64,000 bases of DNA, from NCBI GenBank assembly GCA_002070105.1, contig MWCQ01000014.1:1-64000 (forward strand), given 5' to 3'. The translations under genes were made by a program, and so were the position numbers. The stretch is from Firmicutes bacterium ADurb.Bin193 (GTDB taxonomy: Bacteria; Bacillota; Clostridia; Monoglobales; Firm-18). The notes beneath the pieces are model-generated. The model saw only the letters and a list, made by a program, of their open reading frames with translations, did no database searches and was not told the origin of the DNA. Below, in pieces: positions 38,316 to 46,672 of the stretch; position 1 is the first letter of the stretch; each line of letters begins with the position of its first letter.

Positions 38316-39842
38316 CTATATCTCGTCCGTAATATCCGATACGGTATTACTTTCATAATCCGCAAGATATACTTTATCGAAAATCGGTTCGATCCGTACA
38401 TTTTTAAGCGAAAAATTGTGCCTCTTAAGATACTCGGCGCATCTTTTTTTATAATCATCAGGCTCGTTTCGCTTAATGTATTTCGGAAGCGGACGCTCCC
38501 TAAAGCTTTGAAGAAGGTCAAGCGCAAGCGGCACTAAAACCGACTCCCCGCCGAATTCGTACAAGATATCGCCAAGCCGAAAGCGCGGGATTTTTCCTTT
38601 TGATTCGGCGGTTTTAAGCGCCCTGCCCAACGCTTCGAAAACCGAAAATGCATTTTTCTTTGTCAAAACTTCAATAGTTCTTGAAAATGCCCTGCTGTTG
38701 TAAAAACGGTCAACGGCCTCTTCCGTCTTCTTAAGCCTTATAAGCTCCGAAGCGGAAAGCCAATCGGTGCGCAAAACCTCAAAGGGAGGTGTTTTCATAT
38801 AACAAATACCATTCATCTCTCTTATGGGAGTGTCGGGCAGAGCCTTCAAAAACCCAAGCTGAAGCATATCGGGGCGAAAGGCGTATGCAAAATCAAAGGA
38901 ACGCGCGAAGGAGGCATAATCCTCAAACGGAAGACCCGCAATAAGGTCAAGATGGACACAAACACCCGTTTTTTTAATCCTTTCAATGATTTTAGCAACC
39001 GCTTCCAAATCAAAATTGCGGTTTACGGCGGCCAATGTTTTGGGGTTTGCCGACTGAATACCTATTTCTACCCGGAAAAGATGAGGCTTTTGCGCCAAAA
39101 GACCGATAATATCGTCATTTATAAGATGGGGCGCCATTTCAAAATGTACACGGGTCGAAATACTGTTTTCCGATATAAATTCTATTATCTGCGCCGCCCT
39201 TTCAATATCACAGTTAAATGTTCTGTCCACAAGCTTTACAAGGGGAACTTCGTTTTCAAACAAAAGCAAAAGATTTTTCCTCACATAGTCCATCGGAAGA
39301 TAGCGAACCCTCCTGTCCGTGGACGAAAGGCAGTAGGCGCACGAAAAGGGACAGCCTCTTGATGTTTCGAAATATATGATTTTGCCCCTGCGCGATATAA
39401 TATCCTCTTTGGTATAGGGCGCGGGAATTTCGAAAGGAGAAAGATTTTCCTCACTTTTCAGCAGCTTCGGGGGCAATTCTCCGTTTTCAAGCGCAGTCAA
39501 AAGAGCAAAAAACGGCTTTTCCCCTTCACCCGAAACAAAGTGGTCGACAAAATCAAAATCGCCCTGCGCCTGAGGCCCGCCGAAGACGATAATACATTCG
39601 GGCATTGAGGTTTTTATCATATCCGCAACAACCGCGGTTTGAGAAATGTTCCATATATAGCAGGAAAAAGCGTATATATCCGCTTTTATTTCGACAAGGT
39701 CGGAATATATCGCATGGGGTGTATCATTTGTTGAAAATTCTGCGATTTCCATATCAAATTTGTCGCAGTATTTTTTAAGGTATAAAAGCGCAAGAGAGGA
39801 GTGGGAATATCTTGCGTTAAGCGCACAAAGAACAGTTTTCAT
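38316..39842 (-). CDS. B12-binding-domain radical SAM protein (DUF4080 type)
   Basis: A 508-residue radical SAM enzyme of unknown substrate. The N-terminal cobalamin-binding-like domain (MKTVLCALNARYSHSSLALLYLKKYC, IIVFGGPQAQGDFDFVDHFVSGEGEKPF) leads into the cluster motif TSRGCPFSCAYCLSS near residue 165, then YLPMDYVRKNLLLLFE and HLDLIAGLPFEDY. A C-terminal DUF4080-like region completes it. It could be a methyltransferase-type or tRNA-modification-like enzyme; nothing nearby narrows this. The ATG starts after AGAGGTGACCGCAA. Confidence 0.82.
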   Translation of the reverse strand: MKTVLCALNARYSHSSLALLYLKKYCDKFDMEIAEFSTNDTPHAIYSDLVEIKADIYAFSCYIWNISQTAVVADMIKTSMPECIIVFGGPQAQGDFDFVDHFVSGEGEKPFFALLTALENGELPPKLLKSEENLSPFEIPAPYTKEDIISRRGKIIYFETSRGCPFSCAYCLSSTDRRVRYLPMDYVRKNLLLLFENEVPLVKLVDRTFNCDIERAAQIIEFISENSISTRVHFEMAPHLINDDIIGLLAQKPHLFRVEIGIQSANPKTLAAVNRNFDLEAVAKIIERIKKTGVCVHLDLIAGLPFEDYASFARSFDFAYAFRPDMLQLGFLKALPDTPIREMNGICYMKTPPFEVLRTDWLSASELIRLKKTEEAVDRFYNSRAFSRTIEVLTKKNAFSVFEALGRALKTAESKGKIPRFRLGDILYEFGGESVLVPLALDLLQSFRERPLPKYIKRNEPDDYKKRCAEYLKRHNFSLKNVRIEPIFDKVYLADYESNTVSDITDEI

Positions 39843-39914
39843 TTGCGGTCACCTCTTAAATATCATACACCCTGTCGCGGCTAATGTAAACAACATTACA
39901 ATTATATTTCAGAA

Positions 39915-39943
39915 ATTGTTTCATATAATTAAATGTGGTATAA
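39915..39943 (+). promoter_or_regulatory. Possible promoter using the repeat's TATAAT
   Basis: TTGTTT (39915-39920), 17 bases, TATAAT (39938-39943). The -10 is supplied by the left palindrome of the dispersed repeat, so insertion of the element may have created a promoter towards ddl. Confidence 0.4.
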
Positions 39944-40068
39944 TAACCGCGGGCGGTTATTATACGCTCCGCGAAGAATTTATTGCGCCGCCGAAATTTT
40001 CCTCGCGAAAACCGCTCGTAAACGGCGATGCGCAGTTATACCATAATTCGCTTGCTTTTATGGCATAA
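39937..40068 (+). repeat. Two-hairpin dispersed repeat, copy A
   Basis: A 132-base element. The left palindrome GGTATAATAACCGC/GCGGTTATTATAC, a GC-rich middle with GCGCCGCCGA and AACGGCGATGCGCA, and the right palindrome TTATACCATAA/TTATGGCATAA. An inverted copy lies at 55077-55196. The 102-residue reading frame across it is spurious. Confidence 0.75.
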
Positions 40069-40124
40069 CAATCGGGATATAGATGATTATTATGCCGAAT
40101 ATATATCTGCATTAAAGGAGGCTT

Positions 40125-41186
40125 ATGATGTCCAAACAGAAGGTTTGCGTTATTTTCGGCGGGAACTCATCGGAGCATGAGGTTTCAAGGGTTTCGGCGC
40201 GGAATGTAATAAACAATCTCGATAAAAACAAGTATGAGGTTTATCCCCTCGGAATAACAAAGGAAGGGCAATGGCTTCTATACAGCGGCGATATAAGTAA
40301 ACTTGACAACGGCGAATGGGAAAAAAGCAATGTACATAAAGCGATAATTTCACCCGATTCGGGCGACAAGTGTATTTTGGTATTTAAGGGCAATACGGTT
40401 GAAAAAATAAACATAGATGTTGCGTTTTTGATACTCCATGGTCGCAACGGCGAGGACGGAACCGTCCAGGGGCTTCTTCAGCTTGCGGGTATACCCTATA
40501 CGGGGTCGGGGGTGCTGTCCTCTGCGCTTTGCATGGATAAGGCTTCGTCAAAGCTGATACTCGAGGCAAACGGCATACCTCAGGCAAGGTGGCTTGTTAT
40601 AAGGGAAAGTGATATGCAAAACCCCGCATTGGTTTTGGAGAGGGTTGAAAAAGCCTTTTCATACCCTGTTTTTGTAAAGCCGTCTGGCGCAGGCTCGTCA
40701 ATCGGCGCAGGGCGCGTTTTGTCGCCCGAGGGTCTTATTCCCGCGCTCGAAGATGCGCTGAGGTACGACACCAAGGCTTTGGTTGAGGAAAACATAAATG
40801 CCCGCGAAATAGAGTGCGGAATTATAGGTAACGACAACCCGCGCATAGCCCTTTTGGGCGAGGTTGTAACGGACCACTCCTTCTACGATTTTGAGGCGAA
40901 GTATACGGAAGGGGCGGCAAGCTCCGTTATCCCCGCTCCGCTTAGCGCCGAAAAGACGGAGGAGATAAAGGAAATAGCCAGAAAGGCATATCTTACACTG
41001 GAATGTAAGGGTTTTGTCCGTATAGATTTCTTTGTGGAAAAGACAACCGAGAGGGTTTTTCTGAATGAGATTAATTCGCTTCCCGGCTGTACGGACAGCA
41101 GTATGTTCCCTGTTTTGTGGCAAAAGAGCGGGCTTACATTCACCGCATTGTTGGACGAAATCATATCCTACGCCATGGAGGGTTAA
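40125..41186 (+). CDS. ddl: D-alanine--D-alanine ligase
   Basis: ATP-grasp enzyme making D-Ala-D-Ala for peptidoglycan. 353 residues: [77 protein letters not shown] and the C-terminal [18 protein letters not shown] metal-binding segment. Starts ATGATG after AAGGAGG. The next gene is murI, so two steps of wall precursor synthesis lie together. Confidence 0.95.
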   Translation: MMSKQKVCVIFGGNSSEHEVSRVSARNVINNLDKNKYEVYPLGITKEGQWLLYSGDISKLDNGEWEKSNVHKAIISPDSGDKCILVFKGNTVEKINIDVAFLILHGRNGEDGTVQGLLQLAGIPYTGSGVLSSALCMDKASSKLILEANGIPQARWLVIRESDMQNPALVLERVEKAFSYPVFVKPSGAGSSIGAGRVLSPEGLIPALEDALRYDTKALVEENINAREIECGIIGNDNPRIALLGEVVTDHSFYDFEAKYTEGAASSVIPAPLSAEKTEEIKEIARKAYLTLECKGFVRIDFFVEKTTERVFLNEINSLPGCTDSSMFPVLWQKSGLTFTALLDEIISYAMEG

Positions 41187-41222
41187 CAATCTCTATGTGC
41201 AATGGAAAATAAACTGTACGCA

Positions 41223-41264
41223 CGAACCGGCGGGAATGCCCTGTAAAGGGGTTTTTTCGGTTCG
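41223..41264 (+). repeat. Hairpin between ddl and murI
   Basis: CGAACCG/CGGTTCG arms with an inner GCCCTGTAAAGGG and a T-run inside. It may attenuate read-through from ddl to murI. Confidence 0.35.
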
Positions 41265-41284
41265 CCGTAGGAATGGAGATTACT

Positions 41285-42088
41285 ATGGATAACAGGCCTA
41301 TCGGAGTGTTTGACAGCGGTCTTGGCGGGCTTACAGTCGTAAAAGAGCTTATACACCTCCTCCCAAAGGAGAGTATTATATATTTCGGAGATACCGGAAG
41401 GGTGCCCTACGGAACAAGGGGGCGCGATACGGTAATAAAGTATGCGATTTCGGACATAAATTTTCTTATGACCAAAAATGTTAAGGCGATTGTAATCGCC
41501 TGCGGAACCGCAAGTTCCATTGCGCTTTCGAGTGTTGTTCCGAAATACGATATACCTATTATAGGGGTTGTATCCCCGACGGCAAGCGCGGCGGCGGCGG
41601 CGACAAGGAATAAAAAAGTCGGAATAATAGGCACGGCGGGGACAATCTCAAGCGGCGCGTATGTGAAAGAGCTTAAAAGCATTGACCCTGAGATAGAGCC
41701 TTTTTCAATGCCCTGCCCGCTTTTCGTCCCCATTGTCGAAAACGGTTATACCGACGGCGAGGTTGCAAGGCTTGTTGCGACGGAGTATCTTGAGCCTCTT
41801 AAGAAAAAAGGCGTTGACACAATTATCCTCGGGTGCACACATTATCCTTTGCTAAAAGGCGTTATCTCTGATATAATGGGTGGTGATACCGTGCTTGTGG
41901 ATTCGGGGCGACCCGTGGCGGAGCGTGTGGCAAGCCTTCTTTATGAAAATGGTATGGAGACGGACGGCGTTGCGCAGTATCAGTACTTCGTAAGCGATAC
42001 GGTTGAAAATTTTGCCTCGCTGGGCGGACTTTTCATGCAGCAAGAGATTTCAAACAGCGTGTCGCGGATTGATATTGAAAAATACTGA
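41285..42088 (+). CDS. murI: Glutamate racemase
   Basis: Provides D-glutamate for peptidoglycan by cofactor-free racemisation with two cysteines. 267 residues: PIGVFDSGLGGLTVVKEL, FGDTGRVPYGTR, the first catalytic Cys in VIACGTASS (Gly where Asn is more usual) and the second in LGCTHYPLL. ATG at 41285 with GGAG 6 bases before. Confidence 0.93.
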   Translation: MDNRPIGVFDSGLGGLTVVKELIHLLPKESIIYFGDTGRVPYGTRGRDTVIKYAISDINFLMTKNVKAIVIACGTASSIALSSVVPKYDIPIIGVVSPTASAAAAATRNKKVGIIGTAGTISSGAYVKELKSIDPEIEPFSMPCPLFVPIVENGYTDGEVARLVATEYLEPLKKKGVDTIILGCTHYPLLKGVISDIMGGDTVLVDSGRPVAERVASLLYENGMETDGVAQYQYFVSDTVENFASLGGLFMQQEISNSVSRIDIEKY

Positions 42089-42116
42089 TATGAAAAAGAT
42101 AACGGGGGATTATCTG

Positions 42117-42536
42117 ATGAAAAAAGATGTAATTATTTCACTTCGGGGCAGGCAGAGCGACAAGGACGGCAACGAGGAGATAGAGCTTGTAACCGAAGGA
42201 ATCTATTATAAGGACAATGAAAGCCACTATGTTACATATAATGAAACAGAGGTCACGGGCATGGAGGGAACGACGACGACCCTGAAAATCGAAAAGGGAA
42301 GGGTTACAATGCTTCGCTCGGGGCAAAATAACAGTCAGCTAATATTTGAAAAGGGTGAGCGTCACCTTTGCTGCTATGAAACGCCCTTCGGCGCATTCAC
42401 AATCGGCGTTTTGTCAAACCGTGTCGATATCGACATAAACGACAAAGGCGGCGATGTATCCGCGGAATACCGGATAGAAATCGACAACAACATAAGCGGA
42501 AGCAATGATTTTCACCTTCATTTCAGGGAATGTTAA
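42117..42536 (+). CDS. DUF1934 (YwiB-like) protein
   Basis: A 139-residue cytosolic beta-barrel protein of the DUF1934 family: MKKDVIISLRGRQ, IELVTEGIYYKDNESHYVTYNETEVTGMEGTTTTLKI and LSNRVDIDINDKGGDVSAEYRIEID. In many Firmicutes it precedes argS, as here. Molecular role unknown. The ATG at 42117 follows GGGGG by 9 bases; an ATG at 42090 is an alternative. Confidence 0.85.
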   Translation: MKKDVIISLRGRQSDKDGNEEIELVTEGIYYKDNESHYVTYNETEVTGMEGTTTTLKIEKGRVTMLRSGQNNSQLIFEKGERHLCCYETPFGAFTIGVLSNRVDIDINDKGGDVSAEYRIEIDNNISGSNDFHLHFREC

Positions 42537-42581
42537 ATCGCTGAATAATTGTTGAGGTTGCAAGACGAAAGGATAGTACAA

Positions 42582-44243
42582 ATGTTTAACATCAAACAAA
42601 CGATAAGAGAACAAATCGCAGGGGTTGTCGACGATGCAATTAAAAAATCGGGCTTTTCGGGCATCCCATACACCGTAGAAACTCCGAGAGAGCGGGTAAA
42701 CGGTGACTTTTCCGTTAATGCGGCAATGCTTCTTTCAAAGACCGCCAAAAAGCCTCCGCGGGCCGTTGCCGAAATACTAACGAACAATATGGATATAAGC
42801 GGAACATATATAGAAAGGGCGGAGGTTGCGGGCCCCGGTTTTATAAACTTTTTTCTCGGAAGGCAGTGGCTTTGCGATGTAATCGGGATTGTCGAGAGGC
42901 TCGGCAAGAGATACGGAAGCGCACCGCCGGTCGGCGAAAAGGTTATGGTTGAGTTTGTAAGCGCAAACCCGACAGGCCCCATGCACATGGGAAATGCCAG
43001 AGGCGGCGCCCTGGGCGACTCGCTTGCTAACATTCTTGATTTTGCGGGCTATGATGTTACGCGGGAGTTTTATTTAAACGATTCGGGCAACCAGATTGAA
43101 AAATTCGGCTGTTCTCTTGAGGCGCGCTATCTTCAGCAGTGCGGGATTGATGTACCATTTGATGACGAGTGGTATCAGGGTGCGGATATTTCGGAGCGCG
43201 CGAAGGAGTTTATTGATATATACGGCGATAAATATGTTAACGCTTCCTCGGAGGAGAGGAAATCCGCTCTTGTTGATTACGCTCTGTCCGAGAATGTTAA
43301 GATGATGAAAAAAATCCTTTCCCGATACCGCATAAGCTATGATGTGTGGTTTAGTGAGAGCAGTCTTTATAAAAGCGGGGAAGTGGACAAGGTTATAAAT
43401 ATTCTGAAAGAGCGCGGCTTCACCTATGAAAAGGAGGGCGCGCTTTGGTTCCGCGCATCGAATGATGGAGAAAAGGATGAGGTTTTGGTCCGTGCAAACG
43501 GAACGCCGACATACTTTGCGGCGGACATAGCATACCACAAAAATAAATTTGATAAGCGGGGCTTTGACAGGGTTATAGATATATGGGGCGCCGACCACCA
43601 CGGTCATGTTGCCCGTATGAAAACCGCAATGGAGGCGGTGGGAATAAGCTCTGACAGGCTTACTGTCGTTTTGATGCAGCTTGTGCGCTTGATGCGCGGC
43701 GGTGAGGTTGCGAGGATGTCAAAGCGAAGCGGGAAGGCAATATCGCTCGGCGACCTTCTTGACGAAATCGGAATTGACGCCGCAAGGTTTTTCTTTAATA
43801 TGAGGAATGCGGGGAGCCACTTTGATTTCGACCTTGACCTTGCGGTGGAGCAAAGCAACAACAACCCCGTATACTATGTCCAATACGCCCATGCGAGGAT
43901 TTGCAGCATAATCCGCATTTTGGGCGAGGACGGAGTATTTGTGAAAAAGTATGCCGATATTGACACGGGGCTTCTTACGGAGAAGGAGGAGCTTGAGCTT
44001 CTTCGCAAAATAGCCGAATTCCCCGACGAGATACATGCGGCGGCGCAGACGCTTGAGCCTTCGAGGATGACAAGATATGCCATAGAGCTTGCCAATGAAT
44101 TTCATTCGTTTTACAATGCCTGCCGCGTAAATGTCGATGATGAGAAAATACGGGATGCAAGGCTTAAACTTATCGACTGCGCAAGGGAAACGCTTGCGAA
44201 TGTGCTTGGTATACTCGGCGTTTGCGCACCCGAAAGGATGTAG
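42582..44243 (+). CDS. argS: Arginyl-tRNA synthetase
   Basis: Class I synthetase that charges tRNA-Arg. 553 residues: an N-terminal Add-1 domain (1-100), the HIGH motif in SANPTGPMHMGNARGGALGD, the KMSKS-like VARMSKRSGKAISL, and a DALR anticodon-binding domain at the end (NNPVYYVQYAHARICSI onwards). ATG at 42582 with AAAGGA 8 bases before. Confidence 0.96.
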   Translation: MFNIKQTIREQIAGVVDDAIKKSGFSGIPYTVETPRERVNGDFSVNAAMLLSKTAKKPPRAVAEILTNNMDISGTYIERAEVAGPGFINFFLGRQWLCDVIGIVERLGKRYGSAPPVGEKVMVEFVSANPTGPMHMGNARGGALGDSLANILDFAGYDVTREFYLNDSGNQIEKFGCSLEARYLQQCGIDVPFDDEWYQGADISERAKEFIDIYGDKYVNASSEERKSALVDYALSENVKMMKKILSRYRISYDVWFSESSLYKSGEVDKVINILKERGFTYEKEGALWFRASNDGEKDEVLVRANGTPTYFAADIAYHKNKFDKRGFDRVIDIWGADHHGHVARMKTAMEAVGISSDRLTVVLMQLVRLMRGGEVARMSKRSGKAISLGDLLDEIGIDAARFFFNMRNAGSHFDFDLDLAVEQSNNNPVYYVQYAHARICSIIRILGEDGVFVKKYADIDTGLLTEKEELELLRKIAEFPDEIHAAAQTLEPSRMTRYAIELANEFHSFYNACRVNVDDEKIRDARLKLIDCARETLANVLGILGVCAPERM

Positions 44244-44271
44244 GAACTTCTAAAAGAAAGGGACTTTATGA

Positions 44272-45021
44272 ATGAAAAAGAAGGTGCTTTTTCTGATCGC
44301 CGTTTTAATGGCTGCCTCCGTTTCCGCCTCGGCAACTCCGTTGGAGGAGGCTGTTTATAAAACCGTTGTGAGCCTTAGCGTGGAAATGGCGGTTGATTTC
44401 AATGTTTTAAGGCTTTACAAGGACTGGAGCTTTGTTGACAAACAGTACAGGCCCGCAATGGCGGGTGCGCTTTTTGCAAGACTTTTATGCCCTGAGGGTG
44501 ATATGCTAAACCCTAAATCAGAGGATTTAACGCCTCTTATAAAGGGGCTTGAAAGGTTTGGCTTTAAGGACACCGCCTTTGAGGTTGTTTCCGTTAAGGG
44601 CGGAGCCGATATGAATATATCGGACGATACTCTGTTTCTTATTGACAACGAAATTGTACCCGACTACAAGCCTGTCGAAGGCGAAAGCTACTATGCGCTT
44701 GTCAACAGGGGTGGTAAAATTTTTGCCCTCTGGAAGCAAAACGGCGCATTGCAGGACTGTATTTTCAAAGGGAGTCTTTACCTGCAGGAGGGAGACACAC
44801 TGATTCTTACAAACACTAAAAAACTTGTTAACGGCTTGTGGGAGGATGTATCCGAAAACAAATACATAACCGTCCGCCTCGAAGGCGGAAGGGTCAAGAA
44901 GGACGGCAGGGAGATGGAGGCTGACGAGGTTAACGCAAATCACCTCGACAGCGACATCTATATACTGGGAAGCCTTTCGGAAAACGAAATAAACGCAAAA
45001 TATGCATCCCCTGTTTTTTAG
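44272..45021 (+). CDS. Secreted protein of unknown function
   Basis: A 249-residue protein with a clear signal peptide (KKKVLFLIAVLMAASVSASATP). The mature part has no domain I recognise. It is mixed alpha/beta, with GKIFALWKQNGALQDCIFKGSLYLQEGDTLILTNTKKLV and a charged tail. It lies 28 bases after argS and 42 before a ctpA-like protease, so it may be a partner or substrate of that protease; that is inference only. Confidence 0.75.
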   Translation: MKKKVLFLIAVLMAASVSASATPLEEAVYKTVVSLSVEMAVDFNVLRLYKDWSFVDKQYRPAMAGALFARLLCPEGDMLNPKSEDLTPLIKGLERFGFKDTAFEVVSVKGGADMNISDDTLFLIDNEIVPDYKPVEGESYYALVNRGGKIFALWKQNGALQDCIFKGSLYLQEGDTLILTNTKKLVNGLWEDVSENKYITVRLEGGRVKKDGREMEADEVNANHLDSDIYILGSLSENEINAKYASPVF

Positions 45022-45063
45022 GCGGATAGGGGAGAGTTTTTAATCAGTAAAGGGGTGTTTTGT

Positions 45064-46515
45064 ATGAATACCAAAAAAGCGCTTATATCATTTGTCCTGT
45101 GTCTTGCTCTGTGTTTTACATATACTTTTGCAGATGGGGAGGATCCAAAAACCTCGCCTACCGATGGCGAAAAAGCGTACACACTGTTTGATCAGATTGT
45201 TGACTTTACCGCGGAGTATTACCGTTTCGGTATAACAAAGGAAGAACTCTTGGACTCGGCACTTGAGGGTATATTAAAAAACCACCCCGAACTTTTTGAC
45301 GAGCTTATGAAGGGCGCATACGATGCGCTTGACGAGAACTCAAGGTATTTAAGCCTTGAAGAAAACGGCGCAAACACCGAAAGGGTCACGGGTCAGTTTG
45401 AGGGCATAGGAATAAATGTTTCGGAGTACAACGGAATAACGCTTTTAGGCAAGCCGATTAAAGGCTCTCCCGCGCACATTGCCGGACTTATGCCGGGCGA
45501 CAGAGTTTTGAAGGTTAACAAAGAGGACATAACCGGTTATGTGCTTGATAAAACGATATCCCTTATAAAAGGGGAAAAGGGGACGAGCGTAGAGCTTGAG
45601 ATTCTCCGCGACGGACAGGTATTAACCTTTACTATAGTGCGTGATCTTATAAAGATAAACCCTGTCGAGTATTATGCGCTCGGAGAAAACAATGCGGGTT
45701 ATGTAAGTATTTCTTCATTTAACGCAAATACAACGGAATATCTTGAAGAAGCGCTTTATAACCTTGCCTCGCAGGGCGTTGACAAGGTAATTTTAGACCT
45801 TCGGAATAATTTGGGAGGCTTTTTGAGGGAGGCCATATCGGTCGCAAGCTATTTTATACCCGACGATTCCCTTGTAATTACAGAGGATTTTAAGGATCCG
45901 ATAAACAATTCCGAGTACAGGTCGTATCATACCGATTTGAAATTTAAAGCAGTGGTTTTGGTGAATGAATACAGCGCATCGGCTTCGGAGATTGTTGCTG
46001 CGGCGATAAGCGACAACAAATGCGGTGTTTTGGTGGGTCAGACGACCTTCGGAAAGGGAACGGTCCAGGACGGTATAAACATTAAAAACGGTGGCGCAAT
46101 ATGGCTTACCATTGCAAAGTATCTTACTCCGGGCGGAAAGTATATCCATGAGGTCGGAATTGAGCCCGAATATCTGGAGAACAACAAAAAAGTAAAGCTT
46201 GACATAACAAAGCTTGAGGCGATTACGGGTGAGCGCATTTTGAAAAACGGTGATAGGGGTAAGGATGTTTTGGCGGTTGAGCATAGGCTTGATGCAATGG
46301 GCTTTTATATTCAGTCGGTCGATGAGATTTATGACAGCTATACCGCCGCGGCGGTAACAGCTTTTCAAAGCAGCACCGGTCTGTTCCCCTATGGCGTGGC
46401 CGATATTACGACCCAGATAAAAATCGCGGACGAGGCGGCGCAGGCTTATGTTATTCAGGACAGACAGCTTGAAAAAGCGAAAGAGCTTATTTTAAACCCC
46501 GATTTCTTAAAATGA
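45064..46515 (+). CDS. S41 carboxy-terminal processing protease (CtpA-like)
   Basis: An exported serine protease that trims proteins from their C-terminus. 483 residues: a signal peptide (1-25), a helical segment, a PDZ domain (QFEGIGINVSEYNGITLLGKPIKGSPAHIAGLMPGDRVLKV), then the S41 domain with nucleophile Ser in NEYSASASEIVAAAI and Lys in TFGKGTVQ. A C-terminal peptidoglycan-binding domain (GKDVLAVEHRLDAMGFY to AVTAFQSSTGL) localises it to the wall. ATG at 45064 after GGGG. Confidence 0.92.
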   Translation: MNTKKALISFVLCLALCFTYTFADGEDPKTSPTDGEKAYTLFDQIVDFTAEYYRFGITKEELLDSALEGILKNHPELFDELMKGAYDALDENSRYLSLEENGANTERVTGQFEGIGINVSEYNGITLLGKPIKGSPAHIAGLMPGDRVLKVNKEDITGYVLDKTISLIKGEKGTSVELEILRDGQVLTFTIVRDLIKINPVEYYALGENNAGYVSISSFNANTTEYLEEALYNLASQGVDKVILDLRNNLGGFLREAISVASYFIPDDSLVITEDFKDPINNSEYRSYHTDLKFKAVVLVNEYSASASEIVAAAISDNKCGVLVGQTTFGKGTVQDGINIKNGGAIWLTIAKYLTPGGKYIHEVGIEPEYLENNKKVKLDITKLEAITGERILKNGDRGKDVLAVEHRLDAMGFYIQSVDEIYDSYTAAAVTAFQSSTGLFPYGVADITTQIKIADEAAQAYVIQDRQLEKAKELILNPDFLK

Positions 46516-46524
46516 TACTGCGTA

Positions 46525-46560
46525 AAAAAACCGCTTTTCAAGACAGAAAAGCGGTTTTTT
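46525..46560 (+). terminator. Terminator after the CtpA-like gene
   Basis: AAAAAACCGCTTTTC and GAAAAGCGGTTTTTT form a 15-base stem with a 6-base loop; the final T6 is part of the stem. Confidence 0.9.
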
Positions 46561-46566
46561 GAATCC

Positions 46567-46595
46567 TTGACATATATTAAAAAATCATATAAAAT
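46567..46595 (+). promoter_or_regulatory. Promoter of the sulfatase
   Basis: TTGACA (46567-46572), 17 bases, TAAAAT (46590-46595). Confidence 0.8.
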
Positions 46596-46672
46596 GTAAT
46601 TATTGTATTAATAATTTTGCTTTATAATTAAGCAATAGCCGGCGCAGGTAATCCTCTGACATTAAGAAGGGA

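Noticed and set aside
39760-40068. 102-residue reading frame ending NGDAQLYHNSLAFMA
   Set aside because: It runs antisense through the start of the radical SAM gene and then through dispersed repeat copy A; the same peptide appears at copy B for the same reason.
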